Origin: Flavobacterium cheniae
Lineage (GTDB): Bacteria > Bacteroidota > Bacteroidia > Flavobacteriales > Flavobacteriaceae
DNA: 64,000 nt
NCBI RefSeq assembly: GCF_004363695.1
Contig: NZ_SNZC01000001.1
Location: 928,431-992,430, forward strand
Direction of reading: 5' to 3'
Notes under the pieces: generated by a model
What the model was told of the DNA's origin: nothing
The model's input: only the letters and a program-made list of their open reading frames with translations
The model's database searches: none
Shown here: one piece after another, positions 44,670 through 54,126 of the stretch
Layout of the letters: each line of letters opens with the position of its first letter
How positions within the stretch are numbered: the first letter of the stretch is position 1
Position numbers and translations under genes: made by a program

Positions 44670-45566
44670 ATGGGAACAGAAGAAAAATTATATAAAAAAA
44701 TTCAACAAGCTGCCGAAAAATCCGAGCAAAAAGACTTTCCAGGAATGGAGAAGATTTGGGCACGCGTTGAAGATAAGTTGGAAACACAAACGCTTCAAAA
44801 AGAGAAACATTTGTGGAAAAAATTAGCGGTAGCTGCATCAATTGTTTTAGTGGGAACATTAGCCTTTTTCTTACTGCAAGAAAAAGAAAATGTAATAATT
44901 CCAGAAAATACGATTACAACGATTGATTCATCAAAAAATACCATTCCAACACCAGAATCGGCGAATGGTTTTGTAAACACAACTCCTGAAATTAAAAAAG
45001 AAGCGGAGCAAATTTTACAACAACAAATCGTAATTCAAAACAACATTGTGATTAACGATACAATCAATTACAAATCGAAAAAAGAAGTTCTACTTTCTGC
45101 TCCTATTGCTATGGAAGAAGTTCAAGAAATGGCAAAAACGAGTTTAGTTCCGAGTTACAATAATAGTATGTCTAATTCAGCATCAATAAATAATTCAGGC
45201 TATTTAGCAAAAGGGAAACGTTATGATATTACAATGAATTCAGCAGAAAAAACTCAAGAAAAAGATAAAAAAACAGCAAATGATGATTTAGTTTTGGTAG
45301 ATGGAGAATTAACCAAAGAATCCCTTTCTAATTTAAATCCTGATGACATAGATTCAATTATTGAGCTAAAAGAACCTATTTATTTTATTAACGGAGTGGA
45401 GTATTCAGAAGAATCGTTATTTGGGAAAAATCCAACAAGTCCGTATGCGCCTTTGAGTAAACAAAAAATAGAAAAAATTGAAGTCATCCAACCTGTAGAT
45501 GCTGTAAAAATTTATGGTAAAAAAGGAGAAAAAGGAGTTGTGATTATTTCGATTAAAAAAAACTAA
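44670..45566 (+). CDS. Anti-sigma-like membrane protein with C-terminal TonB-plug-like segment
   Basis: A 298-residue protein with a cytoplasmic N-terminal part (about 1-50), one membrane segment (about 52-69) and a long periplasmic part. The placement right after an ECF sigma gene and the topology fit an anti-sigma factor. The last ~75 residues resemble the end of a TonB-dependent receptor plug: FINGVEYSEESL, then KIEVIQPVDAVKIYG and KKGEKGVVIISIK. Compare the SusC-type VLKDxxAxxIYGxxxxxGVIxITTK. Binding of the sigma factor by the N-terminus is inferred from position. Confidence 0.75.
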   Translation: MGTEEKLYKKIQQAAEKSEQKDFPGMEKIWARVEDKLETQTLQKEKHLWKKLAVAASIVLVGTLAFFLLQEKENVIIPENTITTIDSSKNTIPTPESANGFVNTTPEIKKEAEQILQQQIVIQNNIVINDTINYKSKKEVLLSAPIAMEEVQEMAKTSLVPSYNNSMSNSASINNSGYLAKGKRYDITMNSAEKTQEKDKKTANDDLVLVDGELTKESLSNLNPDDIDSIIELKEPIYFINGVEYSEESLFGKNPTSPYAPLSKQKIEKIEVIQPVDAVKIYGKKGEKGVVIISIKKN

Positions 45567-45574
45567 ATCTAATT

Positions 45575-45907
45575 ATGAAAAGGCAATTAACAATACTCTT
45601 ATTTCTATATTTTGTGACTTCAAATATATGTTACAGTCAAGAAACAATTATAACAAAACCAAGAAAGTCAGTAACGGCAATCAAAGCTGAAAAACCATTA
45701 ATTGTAGTAAATGATTCCATTTTAAGATATGAAGTTATGGAACACTTGAATCCGAACGATATCGAATCTGTAACGGTCTTGAAAGATAAAAAAGCAATGG
45801 AATTATATGGCGAAAAAGGAAAGTTTGGAGTTATTAAAATAACTACTAAAAATATTTCAAAAAGAAAACTAAGAAAAATTTATAAAGAATTTAAACATGA
45901 ACTTTAA
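45575..45907 (+). CDS. Secreted free-standing TonB-plug-like protein
   Basis: The 110-residue protein has a signal peptide (MKRQLTILLFLYFVTSNICYSQ) and then a short plug-like domain: LNPNDIESVTVLKDKKAMELYGEKGKFGVIKITTK, shown here in part as SVTVLKDKKAMELYG and KFGVIKITTK. It has no barrel and no room for one. It resembles the C-terminal part of the anti-sigma-like protein encoded just before it and is probably periplasmic. It ends 11 bases inside the next gene. Confidence 0.75.
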   Translation: MKRQLTILLFLYFVTSNICYSQETIITKPRKSVTAIKAEKPLIVVNDSILRYEVMEHLNPNDIESVTVLKDKKAMELYGEKGKFGVIKITTKNISKRKLRKIYKEFKHEL

Positions 45908-46238
45908 ATTAACAATCATAGCATTATTTTTCTCCTTTGCACTTCATGCACAAGAGAAAAAACAAAATGAAACAATGAAAATCGAAATCAATTCAAATAC
46001 CAAAACCATTTATGTCTTAGGCGGAATTGCTTCTGTAATCACCAAAGAAGATTTAGCTTTTGCTAAAAAATACAATATTCAATTTCACGATTTTGGTTGC
46101 ATTGCTCCTACCAATTTTAAGGAATATGAAACTAAAAATGAATTGGTTTTTGAATATCTAAACAAAATTTATGGAAAGCAATGGCAAAAAGAAATTAAGC
46201 AAAGTGTTATGGGTTTTGAGAAGTGGAAGAAAAAATAA
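45897..46238 (+). CDS. Small exported protein of unknown function
   Basis: The 113-residue protein has a signal peptide (MNFKLTIIALFFSFALHAQ) and a conserved-looking core, KKYNIQFHDFGCIAPTNFKEYE, followed by a helix and the ending FEKWKKK. I have the impression of a recurrent flavobacterial hypothetical. It overlaps the preceding gene by 11 bases, a sign of coupled translation. No function is known. Confidence 0.7.
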   Translation: MNFKLTIIALFFSFALHAQEKKQNETMKIEINSNTKTIYVLGGIASVITKEDLAFAKKYNIQFHDFGCIAPTNFKEYETKNELVFEYLNKIYGKQWQKEIKQSVMGFEKWKKK

Positions 46239-46281
46239 GTTTTGGAATGAAATTTGAGATAAATACTTGCAAAATAACATT

Positions 46282-46944
46282 ATGAGAATAGTACTAATCT
46301 TACTCGCTTCATTATTAATTTCATGTAATAAGGAAATTGAAATAAAAACTAATTTACCTCAACAAGAAAAAGAGAAAAGTGTTTCTGAAATTTTATCAAA
46401 TCTAAGCAAAACTGATACCATACTAAAATTAGATTTATCCTATAAAAAATTAGACTCACTTCCTGATTTATCTAAGTTTAAAATTATTTCATTGGATTTA
46501 TCACACAATAATTTAGATACAATACCACTTAGTAAATTACCTTTGACATTGAGAAAATTGAAATGTACAAATAACACTTTACGAAACTTCTATGTTTTTA
46601 ACAGCAAAAATTCATTCTTTGGAAAAAAGGAAAAAGAAATAAAAAATAATACCTCCATTAATTTTGAAGAAATTGATATGTCAAATAATAAATTAAAGTT
46701 CTTCTCTTATAGTTTTTTTGATAATAAATCAAACCTAAGAAAGATAGTCCTTTCAAACAATTTAATTGAAAATATTCATTTACATGACAATATCCATTAT
46801 TTAGACATTTCAAATAATCCAAATATTAATTCCGAAGTTTTATTCGCTGTTGAAAAAATTGACACTTTAATACAAACTAACAATCCAAAGAAATTAAAAA
46901 CTAAACGAATTCCTCGACCAACAAAACCAATTATTTGTTTTTAA
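46282..46944 (+). CDS. Leucine-rich-repeat lipoprotein
   Basis: The 220-residue protein has a lipoprotein signal peptide (cysteine C15 in LLISC) and then short leucine-rich repeats such as LDLSYKKL, LDLSHNNL, IDMSNNKL and IVLSNNLIE. Such repeats are usually protein-binding. The ATG at 46282 is chosen for the signal peptide; an upstream TTG would lengthen it by five residues. It is followed 15 bases later by a shorter relative. Confidence 0.75.
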   Translation: MRIVLILLASLLISCNKEIEIKTNLPQQEKEKSVSEILSNLSKTDTILKLDLSYKKLDSLPDLSKFKIISLDLSHNNLDTIPLSKLPLTLRKLKCTNNTLRNFYVFNSKNSFFGKKEKEIKNNTSINFEEIDMSNNKLKFFSYSFFDNKSNLRKIVLSNNLIENIHLHDNIHYLDISNNPNINSEVLFAVEKIDTLIQTNNPKKLKTKRIPRPTKPIICF

Positions 46945-46959
46945 ATTAATTTAAACCTT

Positions 46960-47496
46960 ATGAATAAAATCATCGTATTACTTCTACTTTTCCAACTATC
47001 AAGTTGTAAAACTTATACGAAATTCAATAGTAATGAATTAAGTCAATCTGACACTATTTATTATCTTGATTTATCAAATAGAAATTTAAAAACACAACCC
47101 GATTTATCAAAATTCACCATTATAGAGCTTAATATTTCCAAAAATAGAATAGCTACTTTTGATGAAAACAAACTTCCAAAAGGAATTCAAAAACTAAATT
47201 TTAGTTACAATAGAATTTCAAAAAAAGTTATTTTTAATAATGTAAGAAATCTTGAATCAGTTAATTTTTCAAATAATAAAATTGAATCTTTTTATTATAC
47301 AAATGGGATTGTAAAAAACTTAAATTTATCAAACAATAAACTAGTTTCTATTCAAATGCCATTGTATGATGATGTAAGAGCTGATACTTTAAATGTAGCT
47401 AATAACAAGCAATTAAAAACATCCAAGATAAACAACATTGGTTTTCCTAGATTTTATAAAACTCTAATTAATTATAGTATTTCAACAAAGAACTAG
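46960..47496 (+). CDS. Leucine-rich-repeat lipoprotein (paralogue)
   Basis: This 178-residue lipoprotein (cysteine C16 in QLSSC) has the same repeat style as its neighbour: LDLSNRNL, LNISKNRI, LNFSYNRI, VNFSNNKIE and LNLSNNKL. The shared segment PDLSKF-(T/K)-I-I and the adjacent position suggest a tandem duplication with later divergence. Role unknown. Confidence 0.75.
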   Translation: MNKIIVLLLLFQLSSCKTYTKFNSNELSQSDTIYYLDLSNRNLKTQPDLSKFTIIELNISKNRIATFDENKLPKGIQKLNFSYNRISKKVIFNNVRNLESVNFSNNKIESFYYTNGIVKNLNLSNNKLVSIQMPLYDDVRADTLNVANNKQLKTSKINNIGFPRFYKTLINYSISTKN

Positions 47497-47512
47497 ATAG
47501 CATTATCTTTAA

Positions 47513-49699
47513 TTAAATATACCTAGAAATCACATTTTCTAAATCGGAATATTCAAATGGTTTTACCAAGACATCGGTAAGACCATTTTTCTTTTCCAGA
47601 ATTTCTTTTAGAATATTTTCTTTGTCAGAAGCAGTTAAAGCAATGATAGGCGTTTTAATTCCAAGATTTCTCATCTTAATAGAAGCTTCAATTCCGTTCA
47701 TAACCGGCATGTTGATATCCATTAAAATAATGTCAAAAGTATTTTGTTCCACTAATTGAAGTGCTTCTAATCCGTTTTCTGCCATTTGGTAGCTGTGACC
47801 ATTTTTCTCTAGCAGTTTTTTAGTCACCATTTGATTGATTTTATTGTCTTCTACCACTAAAATATTCAAGTTCTTTAACTTTTTCTGAGAATGAGTTTTT
47901 AGTTGGTCAGAAGCCACAATTTCATCAGCAGGAATATGAGGAAACATAACTGTAAACTTACTGCCTTCATTAATTTTACTTTCAACTGAAATGCTACCTT
48001 TGAACAGTTCAACCAAACGTTTTACAATAGATAATCCAAGTCCTGTTCCTTTGTATTGTTCTTGCAAATTCACATCAACCTGAACAAATTTTTCAAAAAT
48101 CTTATCAATGTATTCTTCTGGAATTCCAATTCCTGTATCTAAAACCTCTAATTTCAAAAACGAATTATCATTTACCTTGTCTAAAGACAAACTAATGGTA
48201 ACTTTTCCTTTTTTAGTGAATTTTAATGAATTGCTAGCTAAATTGATTAAAATTTGAGAAAATCGAGTTAAATCAGTTTTAATGTATTGCGGAACATCAT
48301 CAGCAATTGAAACAATAATCTCGTTTTTATTAGACTTCGCAATCACATTCATTGATTCTTTTATGTGGCCAATCTCTTCTCTAACATTAATGTTCTCATA
48401 ATTAAATTCAATATCATTATCTTCAATTTTATACACGTTTAAAACATCGTTAATCAAAGTTAAAAGATAGTGAGAAGAAAATTTTAAAGCATTAAAATAC
48501 GGACTCTTTTTAATTTCTTTGTGTTCGCTTTCTAAAATTTCAGCCATTCCAATTACGCCATACAAAGGTGTTCGCAATTCATGACTCACATTAGATAAAA
48601 ACTGAGTTTTCAATCGGGTTGCCTCTTCTGATTTTTCTCGAGCAACTTGCAATTGAAAATTATAATCAGACAATTTTTTACTTAAATTTCTATAATTTAC
48701 AAATCCTTTGAAAATAAAAATCAAAAACACTATTACAAATCCAAGAAACCACAAAACGACTTTATTAAAACGACTTGAAGCTTTCATCTTTTGCTCCTGA
48801 ATCCTTTTCTCTGTTTCAATTTGTTGCACTTTATATTTATATTCAAGTGCTTCAATATCGCCACCCGCCATTTTTATTTCTATATTTCTTTCCTTACTAA
48901 AAAGTTCATCTTGTAATTGATCGTGCTTTTCTAAATAATAAAGCGCTTGTTCTGTTTTCTTATTTTTTTTATAAAATGCATAAATCATGGCATAAATGTC
49001 CATTTGATGTGATTTATGATATTCAAACTCCTGATGTTGAAAATCGGAAATACATTTTAAATAATTTTTTTCGGCATTAACAAAATCGCCTTTTATTTCA
49101 TAATAATATCCCATTAACGAATAATACGACATTCCCATTTCGTAATCATCCGGCGACATTTTTTTTTCTACTAATTGCAGATAATATTTCCCTTTGTCAA
49201 ATTCATTTAATTCTAAATATACATCAGCTAAATTAATTTCTGCAAAAGCGATATCTCTTGGTGCATCTAACCTCTTGGATAATTCATATGATTTTTGGTA
49301 GTAATAAAGTCCTTTTTTAGAATCTTTCAGTCTGAAATAATAGAGATTCCCAATGTTATTATACAAGTAATTTTCTATCGTATCATTTTTGGCTAATTGA
49401 GCATAAGAAACTCCAGAATTATAATATTGAATGGATTTTTTTAGATCACCAAATTCTTCAAAATTTAACCCAATGATATTATAAGAAGCCGCAGCCATGT
49501 CGTACTTATTTCTCTTTAAAGCATATTCTAGAAGTTGTTGCGAATACAATAAAGATTCGCTACATTTCAAATCGTTTAGTCCTTTTAAAGCTTTATCATA
49601 CAAACCTCTTGCATACTTATCTTTATAACCAATTCCTTGTCCAAAGGACAGTTGGAAGAAGAATAGCAAACAAAAAAATACAATAGCTTTTTTAAACAT
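47513..49699 (-). CDS. Hybrid sensor histidine kinase with periplasmic TPR domain
   Basis: The 728-residue protein starts with a signal peptide (ending at about residue 20), then TPR-like helical repeats (about 25-300), a short coiled-coil and a membrane segment (about 312-332). The cytoplasmic part has a HisKA domain with the phosphorylated histidine H373 (SHELRTPLYG), an ATPase domain with LDTGIGIPEEY and GTGLGLSIVKRLV, and a C-terminal receiver with phospho-acceptor D661 (LMDINMPVMNG). The signal is unknown. No dedicated response regulator is adjacent, so a phosphorelay through an Hpt protein is plausible. Confidence 0.92.
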   Translation of the reverse strand: MFKKAIVFFCLLFFFQLSFGQGIGYKDKYARGLYDKALKGLNDLKCSESLLYSQQLLEYALKRNKYDMAAASYNIIGLNFEEFGDLKKSIQYYNSGVSYAQLAKNDTIENYLYNNIGNLYYFRLKDSKKGLYYYQKSYELSKRLDAPRDIAFAEINLADVYLELNEFDKGKYYLQLVEKKMSPDDYEMGMSYYSLMGYYYEIKGDFVNAEKNYLKCISDFQHQEFEYHKSHQMDIYAMIYAFYKKNKKTEQALYYLEKHDQLQDELFSKERNIEIKMAGGDIEALEYKYKVQQIETEKRIQEQKMKASSRFNKVVLWFLGFVIVFLIFIFKGFVNYRNLSKKLSDYNFQLQVAREKSEEATRLKTQFLSNVSHELRTPLYGVIGMAEILESEHKEIKKSPYFNALKFSSHYLLTLINDVLNVYKIEDNDIEFNYENINVREEIGHIKESMNVIAKSNKNEIIVSIADDVPQYIKTDLTRFSQILINLASNSLKFTKKGKVTISLSLDKVNDNSFLKLEVLDTGIGIPEEYIDKIFEKFVQVDVNLQEQYKGTGLGLSIVKRLVELFKGSISVESKINEGSKFTVMFPHIPADEIVASDQLKTHSQKKLKNLNILVVEDNKINQMVTKKLLEKNGHSYQMAENGLEALQLVEQNTFDIILMDINMPVMNGIEASIKMRNLGIKTPIIALTASDKENILKEILEKKNGLTDVLVKPFEYSDLENVISRYI

Positions 49700-49847
49700 T
49701 TTTAATCAAGAGAGATTTGTTAAATTTTAGGCTAAAAATGAAATAAATATTTGGGTAAGTACACAAATTTAAAATTTTTATTGAATTGACCAAGAAATAT
49801 GTCAGAATATTAATAAAAAGATAAACTGAAACAATACGTTTTAAAAC

Positions 49848-49874
49848 AAAAAAGCTCCATTTAAAGAGCTTTTT
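49848..49874 (-). terminator. Rho-independent terminator of the ABC-F gene
   Basis: Arms AAAAAGCTC and GAGCTTTTT (49849-49857 and 49866-49874) form a nine-pair stem, flanked by A/T runs. It ends the leftward ABC-F gene. Confidence 0.75.
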
Positions 49875-49892
49875 ATTATTAATTTAAAAATC

Positions 49893-51524
49893 TTATTTCT
49901 CAATCTCTTTCAAAGAATCCATTTTCTTATGAGCTAAGAATCCTTTAATATCTTCAAAATGTTCTTTTACTCGTTTGTGTCCAAATTCGAATACTTTTTC
50001 AGCTAAACCGTCTAAGAAATCACGATCGTGAGATACTAAGATTAAAGTTCCGTCAAAATCACGTAAAGCATCTTTGATGATGTCTTTGGTTTTCATATCT
50101 AAGTGATTCGTTGGCTCATCCAGAATCAGAACATTCACTGGTTCTAATAATAATTTAATCATAGCCAAACGCGTTTTTTCTCCTCCAGAAAGCACTTTTA
50201 CTTTCTTTTGAATATCGTCTCCTTTGAACATGAACGCGCCTAATAAATCTTTGATTTTCGTACGTACATCACCAACAGCAATTTGGTCAATCGTTTCAAA
50301 AATGGTCATTTCTCCATCTAACAATGAGGCTTGGTTTTGTGCAAAATACCCAATTTGAGCATTGTGCCCTACTTCTAACTTTCCTTCAAAATCAATTTCG
50401 CCCATAATCGCTTTAATCATGGTTGATTTTCCTTCTCCATTTTTCCCAACTAAAGCTACTTTTTGACCACGCTCGATAACCATATTGGCATCTTTGAACA
50501 CCACATGATCACCATACGTTTTTGATAAACCTTCTACAACAACTGGATATTGCCCAGAACGTGGTGAAGGTGGAAATTTTAATTTCAATGCCGAAGTGTC
50601 AATTTCGTCAACTTCAATTGGAACAATTTTTTCCAACATTTTTACACGCGATTGAACCGATTCTGTTTTTGAGAAAGTTCCTCTAAAACGATCAATAAAT
50701 GCTTGATTTTCTGCTATGAATTTTTGTTGTTCGTCGTAAGCTTTTTGTTGGTGAATTCTTCTATCTTTTCGCAATTCTAAATATTCAGAATATACGGCTT
50801 TGTAATCGTAAATTCGCCCCATTGTAACTTCAATAGTACGATTGGTAATATTATCAACAAAGGTTTTATCGTGGGAAATTACCATAACCGCTTTTGCCTG
50901 ATTGATTAAGAAATCCTCTAACCATTGAATACTTTCGATATCCATGTGATTCGTAGGCTCATCTAACAAAATTAAATCGGGTTTTTTCAAAAGGATTTTT
51001 GCTAATTCAATTCGCATTCTCCAACCTCCAGAAAATTCGGAAGTTTGTCTCGTAAAATCTTCACGTTCAAAACCTAAACCTTTTAATACTTTTTCAACTT
51101 CCGCTTCATAATTTACTTCTTCAATCGAATAGAATTTTTCAGATAATTCTGAAACGCGTTCAATCAATTTCATGTACTCATCACTTTCATAATCGGTACG
51201 AATCGTTAATTGCTCATTGATATCGTCAATTTCTTTCTTCATGTTCAATACATCAGCAAACGCTTTTGATGTTTCTTCCATCACGGTACAATCATCAGAA
51301 GTTAGCAAATGCTGTGGTAAATAAGCAATTACAGCATCACTTGGCGCCGAAATTACACCACGAGTAGGTTTGTTTTCTCCGGCAACAATTTTTAAAAGCG
51401 TAGATTTTCCTGCACCATTTTTACCCATTAAGGCAATCTTATCATTTTCATTAATGGCAAAAGTTACTTCGCTAAAAAGAGTGGTTCCGCCAAATTCTAC
51501 GGCGATGTCGTTTACTGTAATCAT
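49893..51524 (-). CDS. ABC-F family ATPase (YbiT/EttA-like)
   Basis: The 543-residue protein has two ATPase domains: Walker A GKNGAGKST near 36-44 and GKNGEGKST near 350. Signatures are FSGGWRMRIELAKIL and LSGGEKTRLAMIKLL, and Walker B ILLDEPTNHMD and LILDEPTNHLD. It lacks the coiled-coil tail of the Uup-like ABC-F in this window and so is closer to YbiT/EttA-type translation factors. No membrane domain is present. It has a terminator after it and tandem AT-rich repeats before it. Confidence 0.93.
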   Translation of the reverse strand: MITVNDIAVEFGGTTLFSEVTFAINENDKIALMGKNGAGKSTLLKIVAGENKPTRGVISAPSDAVIAYLPQHLLTSDDCTVMEETSKAFADVLNMKKEIDDINEQLTIRTDYESDEYMKLIERVSELSEKFYSIEEVNYEAEVEKVLKGLGFEREDFTRQTSEFSGGWRMRIELAKILLKKPDLILLDEPTNHMDIESIQWLEDFLINQAKAVMVISHDKTFVDNITNRTIEVTMGRIYDYKAVYSEYLELRKDRRIHQQKAYDEQQKFIAENQAFIDRFRGTFSKTESVQSRVKMLEKIVPIEVDEIDTSALKLKFPPSPRSGQYPVVVEGLSKTYGDHVVFKDANMVIERGQKVALVGKNGEGKSTMIKAIMGEIDFEGKLEVGHNAQIGYFAQNQASLLDGEMTIFETIDQIAVGDVRTKIKDLLGAFMFKGDDIQKKVKVLSGGEKTRLAMIKLLLEPVNVLILDEPTNHLDMKTKDIIKDALRDFDGTLILVSHDRDFLDGLAEKVFEFGHKRVKEHFEDIKGFLAHKKMDSLKEIEK

Positions 51525-51530
51525 TTTTTA

Positions 51531-51584
51531 AAGTAAAAAGTTATAAGTAAAAAGTTAAAAGTAAAAAGTTAAAAGTCTTTTTAC
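51531..51584. repeat. AGTTAAAAGTAAAA tandem repeat
   Basis: Three or so near-copies of a ~14-base unit made of AAGTAAAAAGTTAT/AAGT words lie in the leader of the ABC-F gene and end in a CTTTTTACT inverse. Each can partly pair with the last unit. Confidence 0.55.
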
Positions 51585-51718
51585 TGAAATTTTTGAAGGT
51601 GCAAAGATAACTTTAAAATTCAGATTTTGGAATGCTGTAAACACATTTCATAAAATATAGTTAAGTTTTAGTCATACCAATAGAAATCTACTATTTTTAC
51701 GTTTTAAAATTCACTAAA

Positions 51719-53839
51719 ATGAAAATCAAAACTTTACTTTTATTTTCAGCATTAACAGGTGCTGTTTCCATGCATTCACAAGATAAAAACAAAACTATTA
51801 TGAATCCGTTTTTTGAAACGTATACCACGCCTTATCAAGTTCCTCCATTTGATTTAATTAAAAATGAACATTTTAAACCTGCCATTCTAGAGGGAATCAA
51901 AAAACAAGAAGCTGAAATCAATTCGATTATTTCGAACAAAGAAAAACCAACGTTTGACAACACGGTTTTAGCTATGGAAAACTCGGGAAAATTATTAGCA
52001 AGAGTTAGTACTGTGTTCTATAATTTAAATAGTGCGAATACCAACGAAGAAATTCAGGCGATTGCAAAAGAATTAGCTCCAAAATTATCAGCACACAATG
52101 ATAATATATATTTGAATGATGCTTTATTTAAAAGAGTAAAAGTCGTTTGGGACAACCAAAAGAATTTCAAATTGAACAAAGAACAAGCTAAAATCTTAGA
52201 AAATTTGTATAAAAACTTCGTACGAAGCGGTGCCAACCTTTCAGAAGAAAACAAAAAACGATTGAGAGAAATCAACTCTGAAATGGCTGTTGCTACTTTA
52301 AAATACGGACAAAATATTCTAGCCGAAACGAATTCGTACGAATTAGTAATTTCTGATAAAACCGATTTATCGGGATTACCAAACGAACTTATTGAAACCG
52401 CAGCTGCTGATGCAAAAGCAAAAGGAAAAGCTGGAAAATGGGTATTTACTTTATCAAATTCAAGTGTGATGCCATTTTTACAATACAGTTCAAATAGAAA
52501 ATTACGTCAGGAAATTTGGAATGCTTACCAAATGAGAGCTAACAATGGAAACGACAAAGACAACAAATCATTAGCAATCAAAATTGCAAATTTAAGAGGC
52601 GAAAAAGCACGTCTTTTAGGATATGCTACTCATGCTGATTATGTCTTGGAAAAATCGATGGCTAAAAATCCAGAAACAGCTAACAAATTATTGAATGATT
52701 TATGGATTCCAGCTTTAAATATGGCAAATAAAGAAGCTGCTGATATTCAAAAAATGATGCAAAAAGAAGGTATTAATGAACCTGTTCAACCTTATGACTG
52801 GAGATATTATACCGAAAAAATCAGAAAAGAACGTTTTGATTTAGACGAACAAGAAATGAAACCTTATTTCAGTTTGGAAAAAACAAGAGAAGGTGTTTTT
52901 ACCGTTTGTAAAAATTTATATGGATTACAATTCAAACAGTTAAACAATGTTCCAAAATACCACGAAGACGTTACCGTTTGGGAAGTAACAGAAGCTAACG
53001 GAAGTCACGTTGGAATTTTATACATGGATTTTCACCCAAGAACTTCAAAAAGAGGTGGCGCTTGGATGACTTCATACCGAACTCAAAAAATGGAAAACGG
53101 AAAACGTGTAGCTCCTGTAGTTTCTATTGTATGTAATTTCACAAAACCAACAGAAAATGCTCCAGCTTTATTAACTTTCGATGAAGTGAGTACATTTTTC
53201 CATGAATTTGGACACGCTTTACACGGATTATTATCAAATGTTACTTATGAAAGTTTAGCAGGAACAAGTGTTCCAAGAGATTTTGTTGAATTACCATCGC
53301 AAATTATGGAAAACTGGGCTGCCGAACCAGAAGTAATGAAAATGTATGCAAAACATTATAAAACAGGCGAAGTGATTCCAAATGCGTTGATTGAAAAAAT
53401 GCAAAAGGCTGGAACATTTGATCAAGGGTTTGTTACTACAGAATATTTAGCGGCTTCACTTTTAGATATGCAATATCACACTCAAAAAGGAAACATTACT
53501 ATTGATGCTGAAACGTTTGAGAAAGAAGCAATGAACAAAATTAATTTACCAAGCACAATTATTCCTAGATACAGAAGTACGTATTTCAACCACATTTTTG
53601 CTGGAGGTTATTCGGCTGGATATTATAGTTATATTTGGTCAGGCGTATTAGATACCGATGCTTTTGAAGTTTTTAAAATTAATGGATTATTCAATTCAGA
53701 TTATGCAAAATCGTTTAGAAAAAACGTTTTAGAAAAAGGTGGAACTGAAGATCCAATGGAATTATACAAAAGCTTCAAAGGTGCAGAACCAAGTGTGGAA
53801 CCACTGTTAAGAAAAAGAGGTTTAGACCAAGTAAAATAA
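51719..53839 (+). CDS. Exported M3 family zinc metallopeptidase (Dcp/oligopeptidase type)
   Basis: The 706-residue protein has the M3 active-site motif HEFGH at residues 495-499, followed by ALHG and, about 25 residues on, the third ligand region (FVELPSQIMENW). The domain layout is that of peptidyl-dipeptidase Dcp and oligopeptidase A. Here it has an N-terminal signal peptide (MKIKTLLLFSALTGAVSMHSQ), unlike cytosolic E. coli OpdA, so it is probably periplasmic. A hairpin follows. Confidence 0.92.
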   Translation: MKIKTLLLFSALTGAVSMHSQDKNKTIMNPFFETYTTPYQVPPFDLIKNEHFKPAILEGIKKQEAEINSIISNKEKPTFDNTVLAMENSGKLLARVSTVFYNLNSANTNEEIQAIAKELAPKLSAHNDNIYLNDALFKRVKVVWDNQKNFKLNKEQAKILENLYKNFVRSGANLSEENKKRLREINSEMAVATLKYGQNILAETNSYELVISDKTDLSGLPNELIETAAADAKAKGKAGKWVFTLSNSSVMPFLQYSSNRKLRQEIWNAYQMRANNGNDKDNKSLAIKIANLRGEKARLLGYATHADYVLEKSMAKNPETANKLLNDLWIPALNMANKEAADIQKMMQKEGINEPVQPYDWRYYTEKIRKERFDLDEQEMKPYFSLEKTREGVFTVCKNLYGLQFKQLNNVPKYHEDVTVWEVTEANGSHVGILYMDFHPRTSKRGGAWMTSYRTQKMENGKRVAPVVSIVCNFTKPTENAPALLTFDEVSTFFHEFGHALHGLLSNVTYESLAGTSVPRDFVELPSQIMENWAAEPEVMKMYAKHYKTGEVIPNALIEKMQKAGTFDQGFVTTEYLAASLLDMQYHTQKGNITIDAETFEKEAMNKINLPSTIIPRYRSTYFNHIFAGGYSAGYYSYIWSGVLDTDAFEVFKINGLFNSDYAKSFRKNVLEKGGTEDPMELYKSFKGAEPSVEPLLRKRGLDQVK

Positions 53840-53845
53840 AACCAA

Positions 53846-53879
53846 AAAGCTCCTGAATTTTCAGGAGCTTTGTTTTTTA
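53846..53879 (+). terminator. Rho-independent terminator
   Basis: Eleven-base arms (AAAGCTCCTGA at 53846-53856 and TCAGGAGCTTT at 53861-53871) enclose a four-base loop, followed by a T-run. Confidence 0.9.
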
Positions 53880-53894
53880 ATATATTGAGGAAGT

Positions 53895-54104
53895 TTACAA
53901 ACTCATCCTAAATTCCTCTAAAACTGGACTGATTTTTCCATAATAACGTTCGTCTACAAATAATTCTACTGCTAAATCAGAAGAACCAAATCCAGCCATA
54001 CGAGCCGATTGTAAGTTATCCTTTTTTACTACTTCAACTCCAACAGCTTCTATTTTTTGTTTCAATGCTTCAGCAAGAATTTCACTTCCCGAAAATACTT
54101 TCAT
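53895..54104 (-). CDS. DUF2007 domain protein
   Basis: The 69-residue protein from the ATG at 54104 begins MKVFSGSEILAEALKQKIE and matches the small DUF2007 (signal-transducing type) family. The longer frame to 54113 adds only three residues. It follows the DEAD-box-like gene by about 20 bases on the same strand. The role is unknown; members are thought to bind ligands or partners. Confidence 0.7.
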   Translation of the reverse strand: MKVFSGSEILAEALKQKIEAVGVEVVKKDNLQSARMAGFGSSDLAVELFVDERYYGKISPVLEEFRMSL

Positions 54105-54126
54105 TATTCCCATAACTATCTATAAT

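Noticed and set aside
51531..51584. CRISPR-like array
   Set aside because: Units are contiguous, AT-rich and lack spacers.
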